Positions 50,831 through 60,697 are shown, numbered from the stretch's first letter. The stretch: 64,000 nt of DNA from Leucobacter ruminantium (GCF_017565705.1 NZ_JAGDYL010000017.1:1-64000); one strand, 5' to 3'. The notes: generated from the sequence alone by a model not told the origin. Made by a program: numbers and translations.

Positions 50831-50890
50831 CTAGAACGACCGTCCGGCGCTCGCCTGGGCGGTCCCCACCAGCGTGTGTCGCGTGTTCAT
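50831..50890 (-). CDS. 19-aa ORF upstream of the sigma factor
   Basis: A short ORF (MNTRHTLVGTAQASAGRSF) with a purine-rich GGAGAGAGGAAGATCG site before its ATG. Its N terminus resembles the usual start of Ogt proteins (TRHT-type), so it could be a truncated remnant of an ogt gene, or a leader peptide controlling the sigma-ogt-alkB operon with the hairpin that follows. Neither role is proven. Confidence 0.4.
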   Translation of the reverse strand: MNTRHTLVGTAQASAGRSF

Positions 50891-51133
50891 CGATCTTCCT
50901 CTCTCCGTCATCATGGAGACGCGTCCGACGCCGAGAACGTGAGATGTTCGCCGAATCTTTCTGCGACGTTCGGCGGGGGCGGTCCCGAACGGTCGGTCGC
51001 GGAGGCCGCCTATCTCTTCCTGTTCCAGAAGCCGCTCCTCTTGAAGGAGGCGACGATTCTCACGGCGAGGGATCTCGACGGTCCGCACGGGGTGCCAAGT
51101 CCGCACGGGGCGCTTCGATCGTGGAGGGTGCGG

Positions 51134-51436
51134 TCACCGCGTCCAGCGTCGCAGCCCGTCGGTAGTGTTCGTCGGAGTATCACCGGGAGCGAGCAAGCCG
51201 CTGGAATCGATCGGATCACCGGGAGACGGCGCCTCGGCGGGAAGCTCGCGCTGGATCTCGCGGATCTCAGATGCGCGTGCGGCCTCCGGGTGGAAGGCCT
51301 GATCGAATACGCTGATCATCCCCGAGAGCATCGATCCCTCGCGCCTTCTGCGCCGACGGTCACGAACTCCGACGGTCCAGAGCAGGCCGACCACGGCGAT
51401 GATGACGCCGAGGGTGATCATCTCGTTCGTCGTCAT
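51134..51436 (-). CDS. Small single-pass membrane protein
   Basis: A 100 aa protein with one N-terminal membrane segment (MITLGVIIAVVGLLWTVGV) followed by an arginine-rich stop-transfer stretch (RDRRRRRR) and a polar cytoplasmic tail. I recognise no family. ATG 51436 has a good GGGAGG site, and a TAGGGT box about 25 bp upstream could be its -10. It is divergent from the chorismate mutase gene. Confidence 0.65.
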   Translation of the reverse strand: MTTNEMITLGVIIAVVGLLWTVGVRDRRRRRREGSMLSGMISVFDQAFHPEAARASEIREIQRELPAEAPSPGDPIDSSGLLAPGDTPTNTTDGLRRWTR

Positions 51437-51557
51437 GCGGCCTCCCTGCTGCCTCGTACCCGACCCTACCTCGCGAGAGCGATGAGGAGGTCAGAGACCT
51501 CGGCGGAGTGCTCGAACAGCGCGGGCGCCGGGTGATCGTTCCCTAGAATCTGAGGAT

Positions 51558-51851
51558 ATGGGAACCCAACCGGCCGACATCGAAACCGTCCGAACCCGGA
51601 TCGATGACCTTGATCGCCGCATCGTGGAGCTCGTCGCCGAGCGCCAGACCTGGGTGGAGGTGGCCGGCCGTTTGAAGCAGAACGAGCGGGCCGTGCGAGC
51701 ACCCGCGAGAGTCGAACAGGTCGTCGAGAAGGTGCGCGCGCTCGCCGAGCAGAGCGGCGCGTCTCCCGCGGTCGTGGAGCGGACCTATCGAGCGATGATC
51801 GCCGCCTTCATCGATCTCGAGCTCCATACCCACCGCTCCACGCGCAGCTGA
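51558..51851 (+). CDS. Chorismate mutase, AroQ type
   Basis: Converts chorismate to prephenate for Phe/Tyr synthesis. The 97 aa all-helical AroQ pattern is visible: TRIDDLDRRIVELVAERQTW at residues 11-30, the GRLKQ site, and ARVEQVVEKV before ERTYRAMIAAFIDLE. ATG 51558 lies 8 nt after TAGAAT, so its leader is very short or absent. It stands alone. Confidence 0.88.
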   Translation: MGTQPADIETVRTRIDDLDRRIVELVAERQTWVEVAGRLKQNERAVRAPARVEQVVEKVRALAEQSGASPAVVERTYRAMIAAFIDLELHTHRSTRS

Positions 51852-51907
51852 AGCGCCGCCGCGGCTCGCCACTCGGAGCCTCCGATCGGAACTCGAGAGA
51901 CGCTGAG

Positions 51908-52387
51908 CTACTCGCTCCTGCGGATGAGCACGCGCGCGAGGACCTGGCATGCAAGCGCGGCGGGAATCAGCAGCGCGGCTCCGGCGAGGTAGTCTCTCGT
52001 GCGGAGAGGGCGCCCCGAGTCACGAATCTCTCGGCGAGCCGACTCCGCGCCGGGCAGCATGACGGGCAGTGCCGTCGCGACGCCTGCGGTGTAGCTGCGC
52101 TGCAACAGCGAGGCCAGAAGATGCGTCGCGACGTGCGCGTGGAGTCCGGCGACCGTCGCACGGTACAACCGCGAGCGAACCTCCGACGTTCTCCCGCGAC
52201 GGCAGGCGAATGCGGCCAGAACACCCATGAGCCCGACGGCCAGCCAAGACTGGCGCTGATCGAGGCGAAGGGCTTCGATCCCTGTCGTGTCGGCCAGAGA
52301 GCCGCACGTTCCCGGGAAGGCGATCGCCTCTTCCACGTCGTGTACCGCCCACGCGAGGAAGAGGTGTGCGGGGCCGCGAGGGTTCAT
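51908..52387 (-). CDS. HXXEE domain membrane protein
   Basis: A 159 aa membrane protein with four hydrophobic segments and the eponymous HDVEE motif near residue 15, a probable metal site. Families with this domain have no known function. ATG 52387 is supported by a TAGCGT -10 box ending 7 nt upstream (leaderless) and starts directly before the domain; an ATG 25 codons upstream is less likely. Confidence 0.78.
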   Translation of the reverse strand: MNPRGPAHLFLAWAVHDVEEAIAFPGTCGSLADTTGIEALRLDQRQSWLAVGLMGVLAAFACRRGRTSEVRSRLYRATVAGLHAHVATHLLASLLQRSYTAGVATALPVMLPGAESARREIRDSGRPLRTRDYLAGAALLIPAALACQVLARVLIRRSE

Positions 52388-52513
52388 GCCCTCAACGCTA
52401 CCAATGGCGATGAGACCCGTGAGATCCGGCTCTTCGCCCCGGCATCGCTCCGCTGCGTTCACCGGAGCGAGGGATTTCGGTCCGGCTGCATCGATGAACC
52501 GGGCGGGGCCGAG

Positions 52514-52597
52514 TCAGTCGGCCAGTGAGTAGAAGTCGCCGACCGCGTCGAGGTAGCGGATCACGACGGCGAGCCGTTCCGGGAGGTCGTGGTTCCG
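52514..52597 (-). pseudogene. C-terminal remnant of an unknown gene
   Basis: The minus strand reads HDLPERLAVVIRYLDAVGDF then YSLAD and a stop codon. The composition is that of a real protein end, but no start codon exists before an in-frame stop 30 codons upstream. It is probably what remains of a deleted gene. I cannot name the family. Confidence 0.35.
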
Positions 52598-52609
52598 CTT
52601 TCAGATACG

Positions 52610-52645
52610 AAACTGCTTCATTTCGAAATATATCGGGCGGGATGC
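52610..52645. promoter_or_regulatory. Orphan palindromic operator-like sequence
   Basis: TACGAAACTGCTTCATTTCG contains the inverted arms CGAAA and TTTCG, and an overlapping TTTCGAAATATATCG follows. The AT content is far above the local level. It precedes no intact gene on the minus strand. Confidence 0.35.
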
Positions 52646-52689
52646 TCGACCGCAATACCGTCGAACTGGTGCTATCCGTTGAAGCAGAC

Positions 52690-53706
52690 TTACTCGTCCA
52701 GGCTTCCAGGGACGTCGGCGCCTCGCTTGCGCAGGACGGCACGCAGAACCGGTTCGTAGACGGCTGCCAGGGCCGCGACCAGCACCGCGGCTGCGAGCGT
52801 CAGGCCGACGCGTTGCAGGTCGACGGCGAGGACGTTCTGCTCGGTCGAGCTCAACAGCACGATCGCCGTCGTCAGCGCGAAGGCGTAGCCGGCGTAGCTC
52901 GCTCCGGTGGCGTAGAGGCCGAGCGCGACGAGCATGGCGGTCCCTCCGAGGGCGACTTGGACGCCATGGGCGGGTGCGAGGAGCGCGATCCCTGCGGCGA
53001 GCAGGCCGCCCAGCATCGTGCCGAACGAGCGGGCGAGGAGCCGTTGCCGGGTATCGGCGAGTCCGGGCTTCACGATGACGAGGATCGACAGCAGCGCCCA
53101 GCCCGCGAGCGAACCGGGCAGCCAGGTCGCGGCGACGAATGCGACTCCGCCCAGCAACACGGCGAGCGCCGCGCCGTAGAGTCGCGCGGACAGCGGGTCG
53201 ACAGCTGCGATCGCGAATCGGGGGAACCTGGCGCCTGCCAGCGCGGCAAGGGCGACGGCCCAGAGGCCGCCGAGGGCGGCGAGAAGCGCCGGGGTCAGGA
53301 TCTGCCCGGCCCCGTGGGAGGTCCAGTCGAAGCCGGGAACCCCGAATCTGGCCGCGATGAGCAAGGTCGCGGGCCACGCACTCGCCTGCACCGCGGCCGG
53401 GTGCCACCCTCTCCGTGCGCATGCCCCGATCACCACGCCGGTCACCGCCATCAGCGCTGCGGCAGCGAGGGGCCACGGGGCCGCTAAGCCGGCCAGTGCG
53501 ATGAGTGCGGTGCTGCCGGTGACCGCGCTCAGGCCGACGGGGCGGCCGTAGAGCGAGCCGACGATGCCCACGGCGGTCCCCGCAAGCACATGGGACAGTC
53601 CCGAGGCGAGCGGCGTAAGAGCGATGGCCAGCGCCGGAATGCCGCTGACGACGAGGAGAAGCAGCGGTGCCATTGCAGCACGCGCTATCGACCTGCGATC
53701 CCTCAC
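52690..53706 (-). CDS. FUSC family membrane protein
   Basis: A 338 aa membrane protein of the FUSC/aromatic-acid-exporter type, with two blocks of five to six hydrophobic segments separated by a polar region around residue 170 and the LLARSFGTMLGGLLAAGI motif near residue 228. The substrate is unknown. GTG 53706 is chosen because GGGAGGTTCCG precedes it; the start region itself contains the GAGGGATC octamer (GTGAGGGATC). Confidence 0.8.
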   Translation of the reverse strand: MRDRRSIARAAMAPLLLLVVSGIPALAIALTPLASGLSHVLAGTAVGIVGSLYGRPVGLSAVTGSTALIALAGLAAPWPLAAAALMAVTGVVIGACARRGWHPAAVQASAWPATLLIAARFGVPGFDWTSHGAGQILTPALLAALGGLWAVALAALAGARFPRFAIAAVDPLSARLYGAALAVLLGGVAFVAATWLPGSLAGWALLSILVIVKPGLADTRQRLLARSFGTMLGGLLAAGIALLAPAHGVQVALGGTAMLVALGLYATGASYAGYAFALTTAIVLLSSTEQNVLAVDLQRVGLTLAAAVLVAALAAVYEPVLRAVLRKRGADVPGSLDE

Positions 53707-53919
53707 CGGAACCTCCCTGACGCTCTCTGTCGCGGTACGTACACCAATCCTCGCACCGCAGACAGCTTCGGAGTGCGGGTTGTCGCGCGCGTGAAAGGGA
53801 TGGTGCTCATGTGAGGCGGGCAGGGCGTCGAACGCTCGCAGGGAGAAGCGCGGCCGACACCGAAGCCGCGGCTTTCGGCGGCAACCGGAGCCTGGCGGAT
53901 CCACCGATATCATGACGCT

Positions 53920-54327
53920 GTGACCGTTTCGAAACGAGGCGACCGCAGCGTCGCAGCCTGGTTCGAAGAGCACTCGGACCATCCCGATCTCCCGGTGCTC
54001 CTCGCTCTTTGCGATCGCATCGATCGTGTCGACCCCCGGCTGATCTGCGAGATCAAGTGGAACGCGCCCAGCTACGCCATCGTCGACCACTTCGCCACCA
54101 CCGGGTTGGTGCCGAAGGGCGGAGTGCGATTGGTGCTCCACTGCGGGGCGGTCAAGCGGGAGACGCCGCTGCGACTGCGGGGAGGGATCCCTGACACGAG
54201 CGGTCTGCTCGATTGGCGGGGTCACGATCGGGCCACCGCGACCTTTCGCACCGTGGCCGAGGTCGACGTTGCCGGCGAAGCGCTCGAAGCGATCATCGGG
54301 GAGTGGATCCTCCTGACGCAGACCTGA
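53920..54327 (+). CDS. DUF1801 domain protein
   Basis: A 135 aa protein with the DUF1801 signature IKWNAPSYAI near residue 46 and a C-terminal EIIGEWILL-like helix (EAIIGEWIL). The family is widespread, small and cytosolic, with no established function. GTG 53920 lies 6 nt after the -10 TATCAT (leaderless). Neighbours give no functional clue. Confidence 0.85.
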   Translation: MTVSKRGDRSVAAWFEEHSDHPDLPVLLALCDRIDRVDPRLICEIKWNAPSYAIVDHFATTGLVPKGGVRLVLHCGAVKRETPLRLRGGIPDTSGLLDWRGHDRATATFRTVAEVDVAGEALEAIIGEWILLTQT

Positions 54328-54404
54328 GGTGGAGGGCGACCGCATATCGGCGGTCGCCCGAACAGAGGGTCGATGAGGGCACCCGCCGTTGATATCCTGT
54401 GCCC

Positions 54405-54779
54405 ATGAGCGTCCCGACCTTGGATGAGCTCATCGAGCTCGAGCACGAAGGCTGGCGATCGCTCTGCGAATCGCGAGGCGGCACCTTCTACGGCGACCTG
54501 ATGACTCCGGACGCCGTGTTCATCCTGGTCAACGGCGCGATCATGAGCCGTGACGAGATCGCCGCGTCGCTCGACGGTGCTCCGGGTTGGGACTCCTACG
54601 AGATCGCAGACGCGCGTGTGATCGAGCTCGAGCCGAACGCGGCCGCCCTGGCGTACCGGGCCACGGCGACGCGAGCGGATCTTTCGGATCCCTTCGTCGC
54701 GCTCATGTCGAGCGTCTACCGCCGCCTCGACGATCGGCTGCGGCTTGCGCTCTATCAGCAGACGACCGTCACCCACTGA
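54405..54779 (+). CDS. NTF2-like/DUF4440 family protein
   Basis: A 124 aa protein with the alpha+beta cone fold of the nuclear transport factor 2 superfamily: an N-terminal helix (LDELIELEHEGWRSLC), then YGDLMTPDAVFILVNG and a strand-rich C terminus. Such proteins can be small enzymes or binding proteins; no catalytic pair is assignable. ATG 54405 lies 6 nt after the -10 TATCCT (leaderless). Confidence 0.82.
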   Translation: MSVPTLDELIELEHEGWRSLCESRGGTFYGDLMTPDAVFILVNGAIMSRDEIAASLDGAPGWDSYEIADARVIELEPNAAALAYRATATRADLSDPFVALMSSVYRRLDDRLRLALYQQTTVTH

Positions 54780-54830
54780 CACGCATCCGGGGTGCCGGGC
54801 GGAACAACCATGCGGATTTTGCGGGAGAAG

Positions 54831-54850
54831 TCAGGTAAGGCTAACCTGCA
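54831..54850 (+). promoter_or_regulatory. DtxR/IdeR iron box
   Basis: TCAGGTAAGGCTAACCTGCA matches the DtxR/IdeR consensus palindrome (TTAGGTTAGGCTAACCTAA). It lies 41 bp before the siderophore-binding protein start, so the operon should be shut off when iron is plentiful. Confidence 0.85.
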
Positions 54851-54890
54851 TCTTGGTTCATCTGATGTTTGTGTCGAGTGAGGATACGCA

Positions 54891-55958
54891 GTGGTCTCGA
54901 TTTCTCTGAAGCGCGGTGCTGCCCTGGCCGCCGCCGTTCTCTCGCTCGCGGCGCTGACCGGATGCGGGGCGTCCGAGGTTGTCGAGCCCGAGCGGACCGC
55001 GGCGGCGGGGGAGGGCGCGACCGAGTACCCCCTCACGCTCGAGAACTGCGGGCGTGAGGTCACGATCGATCAGGCGCCGCAGCGCGTCGTATCGCTCGAC
55101 CAGAACTCGACCGAGATCCTGCTCTCCCTCGGTCTCGAGGATCGCATGGTCGGCACGGCCTCGTGGACCGACCCGGTGCTCGACTCGCTCGCGGAGGCGA
55201 ATGAGCAGGTGCCGCGGCTCGCCGATAACGCACCCACCTACGAGGTGCTGCTCGACGCCGACCCCGACTTCGTGACCGCGCCCTTCGGCCGTCATTACAA
55301 GGAGGAGGGAGGCGTGGCGACGCGCGACCGTCTCTCCGAGACAGGGATCCCGTCGTATCTCGCCCCCTCCGACTGCGAGGGATCACTGATCATCAACGGG
55401 GGCGGGACCCGCACGAAGCCCCTGACCCTCGACTCCCTGTACCAGGAGATCCGCGAGCTCGCCACGATCTTCGATGTGCAGGACCGGGGAGAACAGCTCG
55501 TCGCGGATCTCGAGGCGCGCACCGACGCGGCGCTCGAGGATGTCGATCTCGGAGGCAGCACGGTCGCGTTCTGGTTCGCCGACACCCGCACCGCCTACAT
55601 CGCCGGCGGGCTCGGTGCGCCCGCGCTGCTCGCCGATCTCACCGGCATGGAGAACGTCTTCGCCGACGTCGACGACGAGTGGCCGGCGACGGGATGGGAG
55701 ACGCTCGTGGAGCGCGACCCGCAGATCCTCGTGCTCGGCGACCTCCAGCGCGACCGCTTCCCGGGCGACCGCCTCGACGACAAGATCGCGTTCCTGCAGA
55801 GCGATCCCCTCACCAGCACGCTCGGCGCGGTGCAGAACGAGTGCTTCATCGACCTGCACGGGGCTGAAATGAACCCCTCGATCCGCTACGTGGACGGCCT
55901 CGAGAAGATCCAGGCCTGGGCGCGCGACGCCGGAGATTGCGCCGACGGTGATCGCTGA
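54891..55958 (+). CDS. Siderophore ABC transporter substrate-binding lipoprotein
   Basis: Surface lipoprotein that captures a ferric siderophore. The signal peptide ends in the lipobox LTGC (lipidated Cys25), and the periplasmic-binding-protein fold of the FepB/FhuD type follows, with VVSLDQNSTEILLSLGL near residue 67 and GAQNECF-like ending. The 355 aa length fits. GTG 54891 follows GAGGATACGCA. It is first in an iron-regulated operon and overlaps the permease start by 11 bp. Confidence 0.92.
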   Translation: MVSISLKRGAALAAAVLSLAALTGCGASEVVEPERTAAAGEGATEYPLTLENCGREVTIDQAPQRVVSLDQNSTEILLSLGLEDRMVGTASWTDPVLDSLAEANEQVPRLADNAPTYEVLLDADPDFVTAPFGRHYKEEGGVATRDRLSETGIPSYLAPSDCEGSLIINGGGTRTKPLTLDSLYQEIRELATIFDVQDRGEQLVADLEARTDAALEDVDLGGSTVAFWFADTRTAYIAGGLGAPALLADLTGMENVFADVDDEWPATGWETLVERDPQILVLGDLQRDRFPGDRLDDKIAFLQSDPLTSTLGAVQNECFIDLHGAEMNPSIRYVDGLEKIQAWARDAGDCADGDR

Positions 55959-57026
55959 GCCGACCCGGGCGCGTCTCGACCGGGGGAGCGCCCCCGCCTC
56001 GCGCGCCCCGGCCTCCCGTACGTTGCTCGCCTCGATGCTCGTCTTCGCGGGCATCGTCGTCTTCCTCGCGTCGGTGGGCGTCGCGATGACGCTCGGGCCC
56101 GCCGATGTCTCGCTCGTGAACGTGCGCGATATCGTCTCGAACCACTTGGGGCTCACCGAGATTCCGGTGCGGGTCTCGGAGGACGCGATCGTCTGGCAGG
56201 AGCGCCTGCCCCGCGCGCTCGTCGCGGCAGCCTGCGGCGCCGGGCTCGGGCTGTGCGGCGCGATCCTGCAGTCGCTGCTGCGCAACCCGCTCGCGGATCC
56301 GTTCATCCTCGGCGTCTCCTCGGCGGCCTCGACGGGCGCGGTCGTGGTGGGCGTCCTCGGCCTCGGGGGCAGCGCACTCGGCCTCTCGGGCGGGGCGTTC
56401 GTCGGTGCACTGCTGGCCTTCGGCCTCGTGCTGCTGCTCGCCCGCTTCGCCGATGGGGGCACGGGAGGGATCGTGCTCGCGGGCGTCGCCAGCACGCAGC
56501 TGTTCTCCGCGCTCACCTCGCTCGTGATCTTCGCCTTCGCCGACTCGGATGAGACGCGCGGCGTCATGTTCTGGCTGCTCGGATCGCTCGAGGGCATGCG
56601 CTGGGACGACGTGGGGCTCACCGTCGCGGTCACCCTCGTGGGCGCCGTCATCGCGATGCTCTCCACCCGCTCGCTCGACGCGTTCGCCTTCGGCGACGAG
56701 GTGGCGGCTTCACTGGGTGTGCACGTCGCCCGCACTCGCACGGTGCTGCTCGTGCTGACCGCGCTGCTCACCGCGTCGCTGGTCAGCGTGGTGGGAGCGG
56801 TGGGCTTCGTCGGCCTCGTGCTGCCGCACGCGGCGCGACTGCTGTTCGGTGAGCGTCACGCGCGCGTCATCCCGGCGACCGTGGTGATCGGCGCCATCTT
56901 CATGGTGTGGGTCGACGCCGTGTCGCGCGTCGCCTTCGGGCCCACGCCGCTGCCGGTCGGCGTCGGCACCGCGCTCATCGGCGTGCCGGTGTTCGTGCTG
57001 CTGCTCGTGCGACGGAGGGCGGCCGC

Positions 57027-57030
<4 letters not shown>
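55948..57030 (+). CDS. FecCD-type siderophore ABC permease
   Basis: A 360 aa permease with about nine hydrophobic segments. Family markers are RLPRALVAAACGAGLGLCGA near residue 92, NPLADPFILGVSSAAS near residue 113 and the GAVGFVGLVLPH coupling loop near residue 283. It overlaps both neighbours, so the three siderophore genes are co-translated. Only one permease gene is present, so the channel is probably a homodimer. Confidence 0.92.
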
Positions 57031-57788
<758 letters not shown>

Positions 57789-57855
57789 TGCAGGGCGGGA
57801 TCGGCGGGCGCTGGATCCGGTTCGTCGCGGCCTCGGCCCGCGCGGCCCCGATCCC

Positions 57856-58335
57856 TCAGAACTCGCGCAGATAGCAGAGCATGCGGTAGTCGGCCCCCGG
57901 CTGGATGTTGGTGAAGCCGTGCCGCTCGTAGAAGCGGCGGGTGTCAGCGTCGACTTCGTCGACGTTGATGTGCATCTCGATCGCGCCGCGGGCCAGGACC
58001 TCGGCGATCGCCCGCTCGAGCACCACCGTGCCGATGCCGCGATCGCGCAGCGCGGGGCAGACGTAGAGCTCCTCGAGCTGGGCGAGGGGCCCATCGCCGT
58101 AGGGGGTGGGCCGCAGTGTGAGGTAGGCGAACGCTACGGACTCGTCCGCGACCTCGCCGAGCACCACGAGCACGTCGTCGCGCAGCAGCAGCCGCTCGAA
58201 ACGAGCGGCGAACTCCGCAGCGGAGGGGGTCGGGCTGCCGAACTCGACGTTGAAGTCGTGGAGCAGCCCTCCGACGACGGCCGCATCGGAGGCCGTGGCG
58301 ATCCTGACCGAGGAGTCCGGGTTCCTGCCGTTCAT
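57856..58335 (-). CDS. GNAT family N-acetyltransferase
   Basis: A 159 aa acetyltransferase. The acetyl-CoA site is VCPALRDRGIGTVVLERAI near residue 93 (R-x-x-G-x-G type), and NVDEVDADTRRFYERHGF follows as the usual late helix. ATG 58335 is used; an in-frame ATG at 58347 four codons upstream is equally possible. It is convergent to the siderophore operon. The substrate is unknown. Confidence 0.85.
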   Translation of the reverse strand: MNGRNPDSSVRIATASDAAVVGGLLHDFNVEFGSPTPSAAEFAARFERLLLRDDVLVVLGEVADESVAFAYLTLRPTPYGDGPLAQLEELYVCPALRDRGIGTVVLERAIAEVLARGAIEMHINVDEVDADTRRFYERHGFTNIQPGADYRMLCYLREF

Positions 58336-58464
58336 GGCTTCGATCATGGCACGCCGCGTGCTGAACATCCTCGAAGGGCGAAGAAGTCGGCTGGGGCCGC
58401 GATAGCCGCCCACTTTTTCGCCCCTCGACACGGGTGGGGCGCGCGAGCGCCCCGCGGACGCCCC

Positions 58465-59817
58465 TCACTCGCCCCGCTCGGGCGCCTCGATCGCGCGCCG
58501 CAGCACCGGCCGGGTCGCCCCGACCCCGGTGCGGATCAGCAGCAGGCCGAGCAGCAGCACGAGGACGACCGCGGCGGTGAAGAGGGGCGCCACGACGACC
58601 GCGATGAAGACGAGGGGGAGTGTCACGGCGACCGAGGCGACGGCTGCGCCGATCACGGCGATCTTCGCCGATGTCGTGACGCGCAGGCGCCGCATCCGGT
58701 GCACTTCGGGCCGAGGCATGCCGATGCGGTCGAGCGCCACGTAGAGCTCCCGGTCCTCGAGGATCCCGGCGGTCTGCGTGATCGCCACCTGGCAGGCCAC
58801 GACGACGAAGGAGACGGCGACGAGCGCGAGCAGCATGGTGCGGGCATCGGCGAAGAGGAGCAGCTGATCCCTCGTCATGATCGAGCGGCTCTCGCTCCGG
58901 CTGATGGTGTCGAGGTAGCCGAGCAGCGACCCGGCCGGGATCAGGATGAACGTCGCGAGCGCCAGGGCCGATACGCTGCGCCATGCCGCCCGCGGGTCGT
59001 CCTGAATGCCGCGGGCCGCGACGAGCCGCGAGGGATCGGAAGTTCGCGCCGCCACCAGCCGCGAAACGAGCGCCACCGCGAAGGGGCCGACGAGGCCGAG
59101 CACCGCCATGACCGCGAGCACGACCGCGGTGAGCGCGCCGAGCGCGCCGAGCATCACGATCACGCCCCAACCCGGTGACATCAACTGCGTGACGAGCACG
59201 GCTGCGCCGACCACGAAGAGTGCCAGCGCGACGCGGATCCAGCTCAGCTTCGGCGCGTCCTGCCGCATGCGCACTCCGAGCGGGGACAGCACGACGCGGC
59301 GCAACCCGAGCAGCGCACTCAGCGCCGCGATGAGCACCAGCAGCGGTGGGAGCGCCGCGGTCGCCCACCACGGCAGCCACAGCTCTCCCGGGCGCAGGGC
59401 ATCGCCGTGCACGGTGAGCGGGGAGAGCGCGAACGGCAGCGCGGCCGAGACCGCGGTGCCGATGAGCACGCCGAGGGCGGCGACGACCGTGACCTCCGCG
59501 ACCGCGAGGCCGCGCACCCGAGCCGGGGAGACGCCGAGCAGCCGCAGCGTCGCGAGCCGGTCGTCGCGGCTGCGAGCCGCGAGCCGCGCGGTCGCGGTGC
59601 CGAGCGTGACGAGCGGCACCGCGAGCAGGGCGACGAGCCCGAAGGCGAGCACCGGGTAGCCGATCTCATCGGTGGGCGCGTTCCAGAATGCGAGCGCGAG
59701 CATCATCACCGCGAACGCGAGCAGGGTGGTGACGGCCGACGCGAGGAGTTGGAGTGCGGTGATCGTCGTGGATCCGCGGTGGGGGCGGATCAGCAGGAGC
59801 GCGGCGTGCGGGTTCAT
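58465..59817 (-). CDS. FtsX-like ABC transporter permease
   Basis: A 450 aa membrane protein with about eight to ten hydrophobic segments and the FtsX/MacB-type cytoplasmic loop DRLATLRLLGVSPARVRGLA near residue 85. A second copy of the same element (ELYVALDRIGMPRPEV) lies near residue 375. The N-terminal ATG overlaps the ATPase stop by 4 bp. The pair resembles lipoprotein- or antibiotic-handling ABC systems; the substrate is unknown. Confidence 0.86.
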   Translation of the reverse strand: MNPHAALLLIRPHRGSTTITALQLLASAVTTLLAFAVMMLALAFWNAPTDEIGYPVLAFGLVALLAVPLVTLGTATARLAARSRDDRLATLRLLGVSPARVRGLAVAEVTVVAALGVLIGTAVSAALPFALSPLTVHGDALRPGELWLPWWATAALPPLLVLIAALSALLGLRRVVLSPLGVRMRQDAPKLSWIRVALALFVVGAAVLVTQLMSPGWGVIVMLGALGALTAVVLAVMAVLGLVGPFAVALVSRLVAARTSDPSRLVAARGIQDDPRAAWRSVSALALATFILIPAGSLLGYLDTISRSESRSIMTRDQLLLFADARTMLLALVAVSFVVVACQVAITQTAGILEDRELYVALDRIGMPRPEVHRMRRLRVTTSAKIAVIGAAVASVAVTLPLVFIAVVVAPLFTAAVVLVLLLGLLLIRTGVGATRPVLRRAIEAPERGE

Positions 59818-60575
59818 GCGCCGGCCTCGATCCGTCCGTCGCGCAGGCGGATGATCCGGTCGCAGCGGGAGGCGACGTGGGCGTCGTGCGTGACGATCAG
59901 CAGCGCGCGATCCGCCCCGCGGCCCGCCTGGAGCAGCGCGTCCAGCACCTCGTCGGCGGTATGCGAGTCGAGCGCCCCGGTCGGCTCGTCGGCGAAGATC
60001 AGGCTCGGCCCGGCGACGAGCGCGCGGGCGATCGCCACGCGCTGGGCCTGGCCTCCGGAGAGCTGCCCGATACGACGGTCGCCGAGCCCCGCGAGCCCGA
60101 GCCGGCCGAGCTCCGCCTCCGCGCGCCCGACTGCCTTCGCCCGGCCGGCCCCGACGAGCAGGAGCGGCAGTGCGACGTTCTCGGCGGCGGTGAGCTCGGG
60201 CAGCAGCATGCCCTGTTGGAACACGAAGCCGAAGCGCCGCAGCCGGAGCCCTGACCGTGCGTCCTCCGGGAGTGCGGAGAGATCGTCGTAGCCGCTTCCA
60301 TCGGGTCGGCCGAGGATCACGGTTCCGGTATCCGCGGGAAGGATGCCGGCGAGCACGTGCAGCAGGGTGGACTTGCCGGATCCGCTCGGGCCCATGATCG
60401 CCACGGCCTCGCCGGGCGCGATCACGACGTCTGCGTCGATGAGCGCCCGGGTCTGACCGAAGCGCTTGCCCGCGCCCTCGGCCCGGAGCAACCACCCCGT
60501 CGCAGGCGTCGCGGTGGTACGAGGCGAGGCGGCCGCATCGGTGCCGGATGCGTCTGGGTCGGTTGCGGGGTTCAT
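59814..60575 (-). CDS. ABC transporter ATP-binding protein (MacB/LolD type)
   Basis: A 253 aa ATPase with Walker A MGPSGSGKSTLL near residue 60, the LolD-type FVFQQGMLLPELTAAENV near residue 117, signature LSGGQAQRVAIARAL near residue 171 and Walker B FADEPTGALD near residue 194. ATG 60575 has an AAGGGAACCC site. It is followed immediately by its FtsX-like permease. Confidence 0.92.
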   Translation of the reverse strand: MNPATDPDASGTDAAASPRTTATPATGWLLRAEGAGKRFGQTRALIDADVVIAPGEAVAIMGPSGSGKSTLLHVLAGILPADTGTVILGRPDGSGYDDLSALPEDARSGLRLRRFGFVFQQGMLLPELTAAENVALPLLLVGAGRAKAVGRAEAELGRLGLAGLGDRRIGQLSGGQAQRVAIARALVAGPSLIFADEPTGALDSHTADEVLDALLQAGRGADRALLIVTHDAHVASRCDRIIRLRDGRIEAGA

Positions 60576-60697
60576 CTCGGGTTCCCTTCGAGCGCTCGGG
60601 TGCGGGCACTCCTCACGCTAGGGATCGGCGCCGCGTCGCCGACACCACCCACGGGTCGAATCCGGCGGAGGTCTCGACGAGGGATCCCTCGCCCCGC

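Larger units (their letters stand above)
50790..51133. other. Leader region of the sigma-ogt-alkB operon
   Basis: Besides the 19-aa ORF and the hairpin, this 344-bp stretch has no convincing gene. It is less GC-rich than its surroundings between 50930 and 51070 and must contain the operon promoter, but I cannot assign a clear -35/-10 pair. Confidence 0.5.
52388..52689. other. Accessory gap between HXXEE and FUSC genes
   Basis: This 302-bp region holds the decayed gene end at 52514-52597 and an AT-rich stretch (52598-52645) with CGAAA/TTTCG palindromes, which looks like an orphaned promoter-operator. Nothing else is recognised. Confidence 0.5.
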
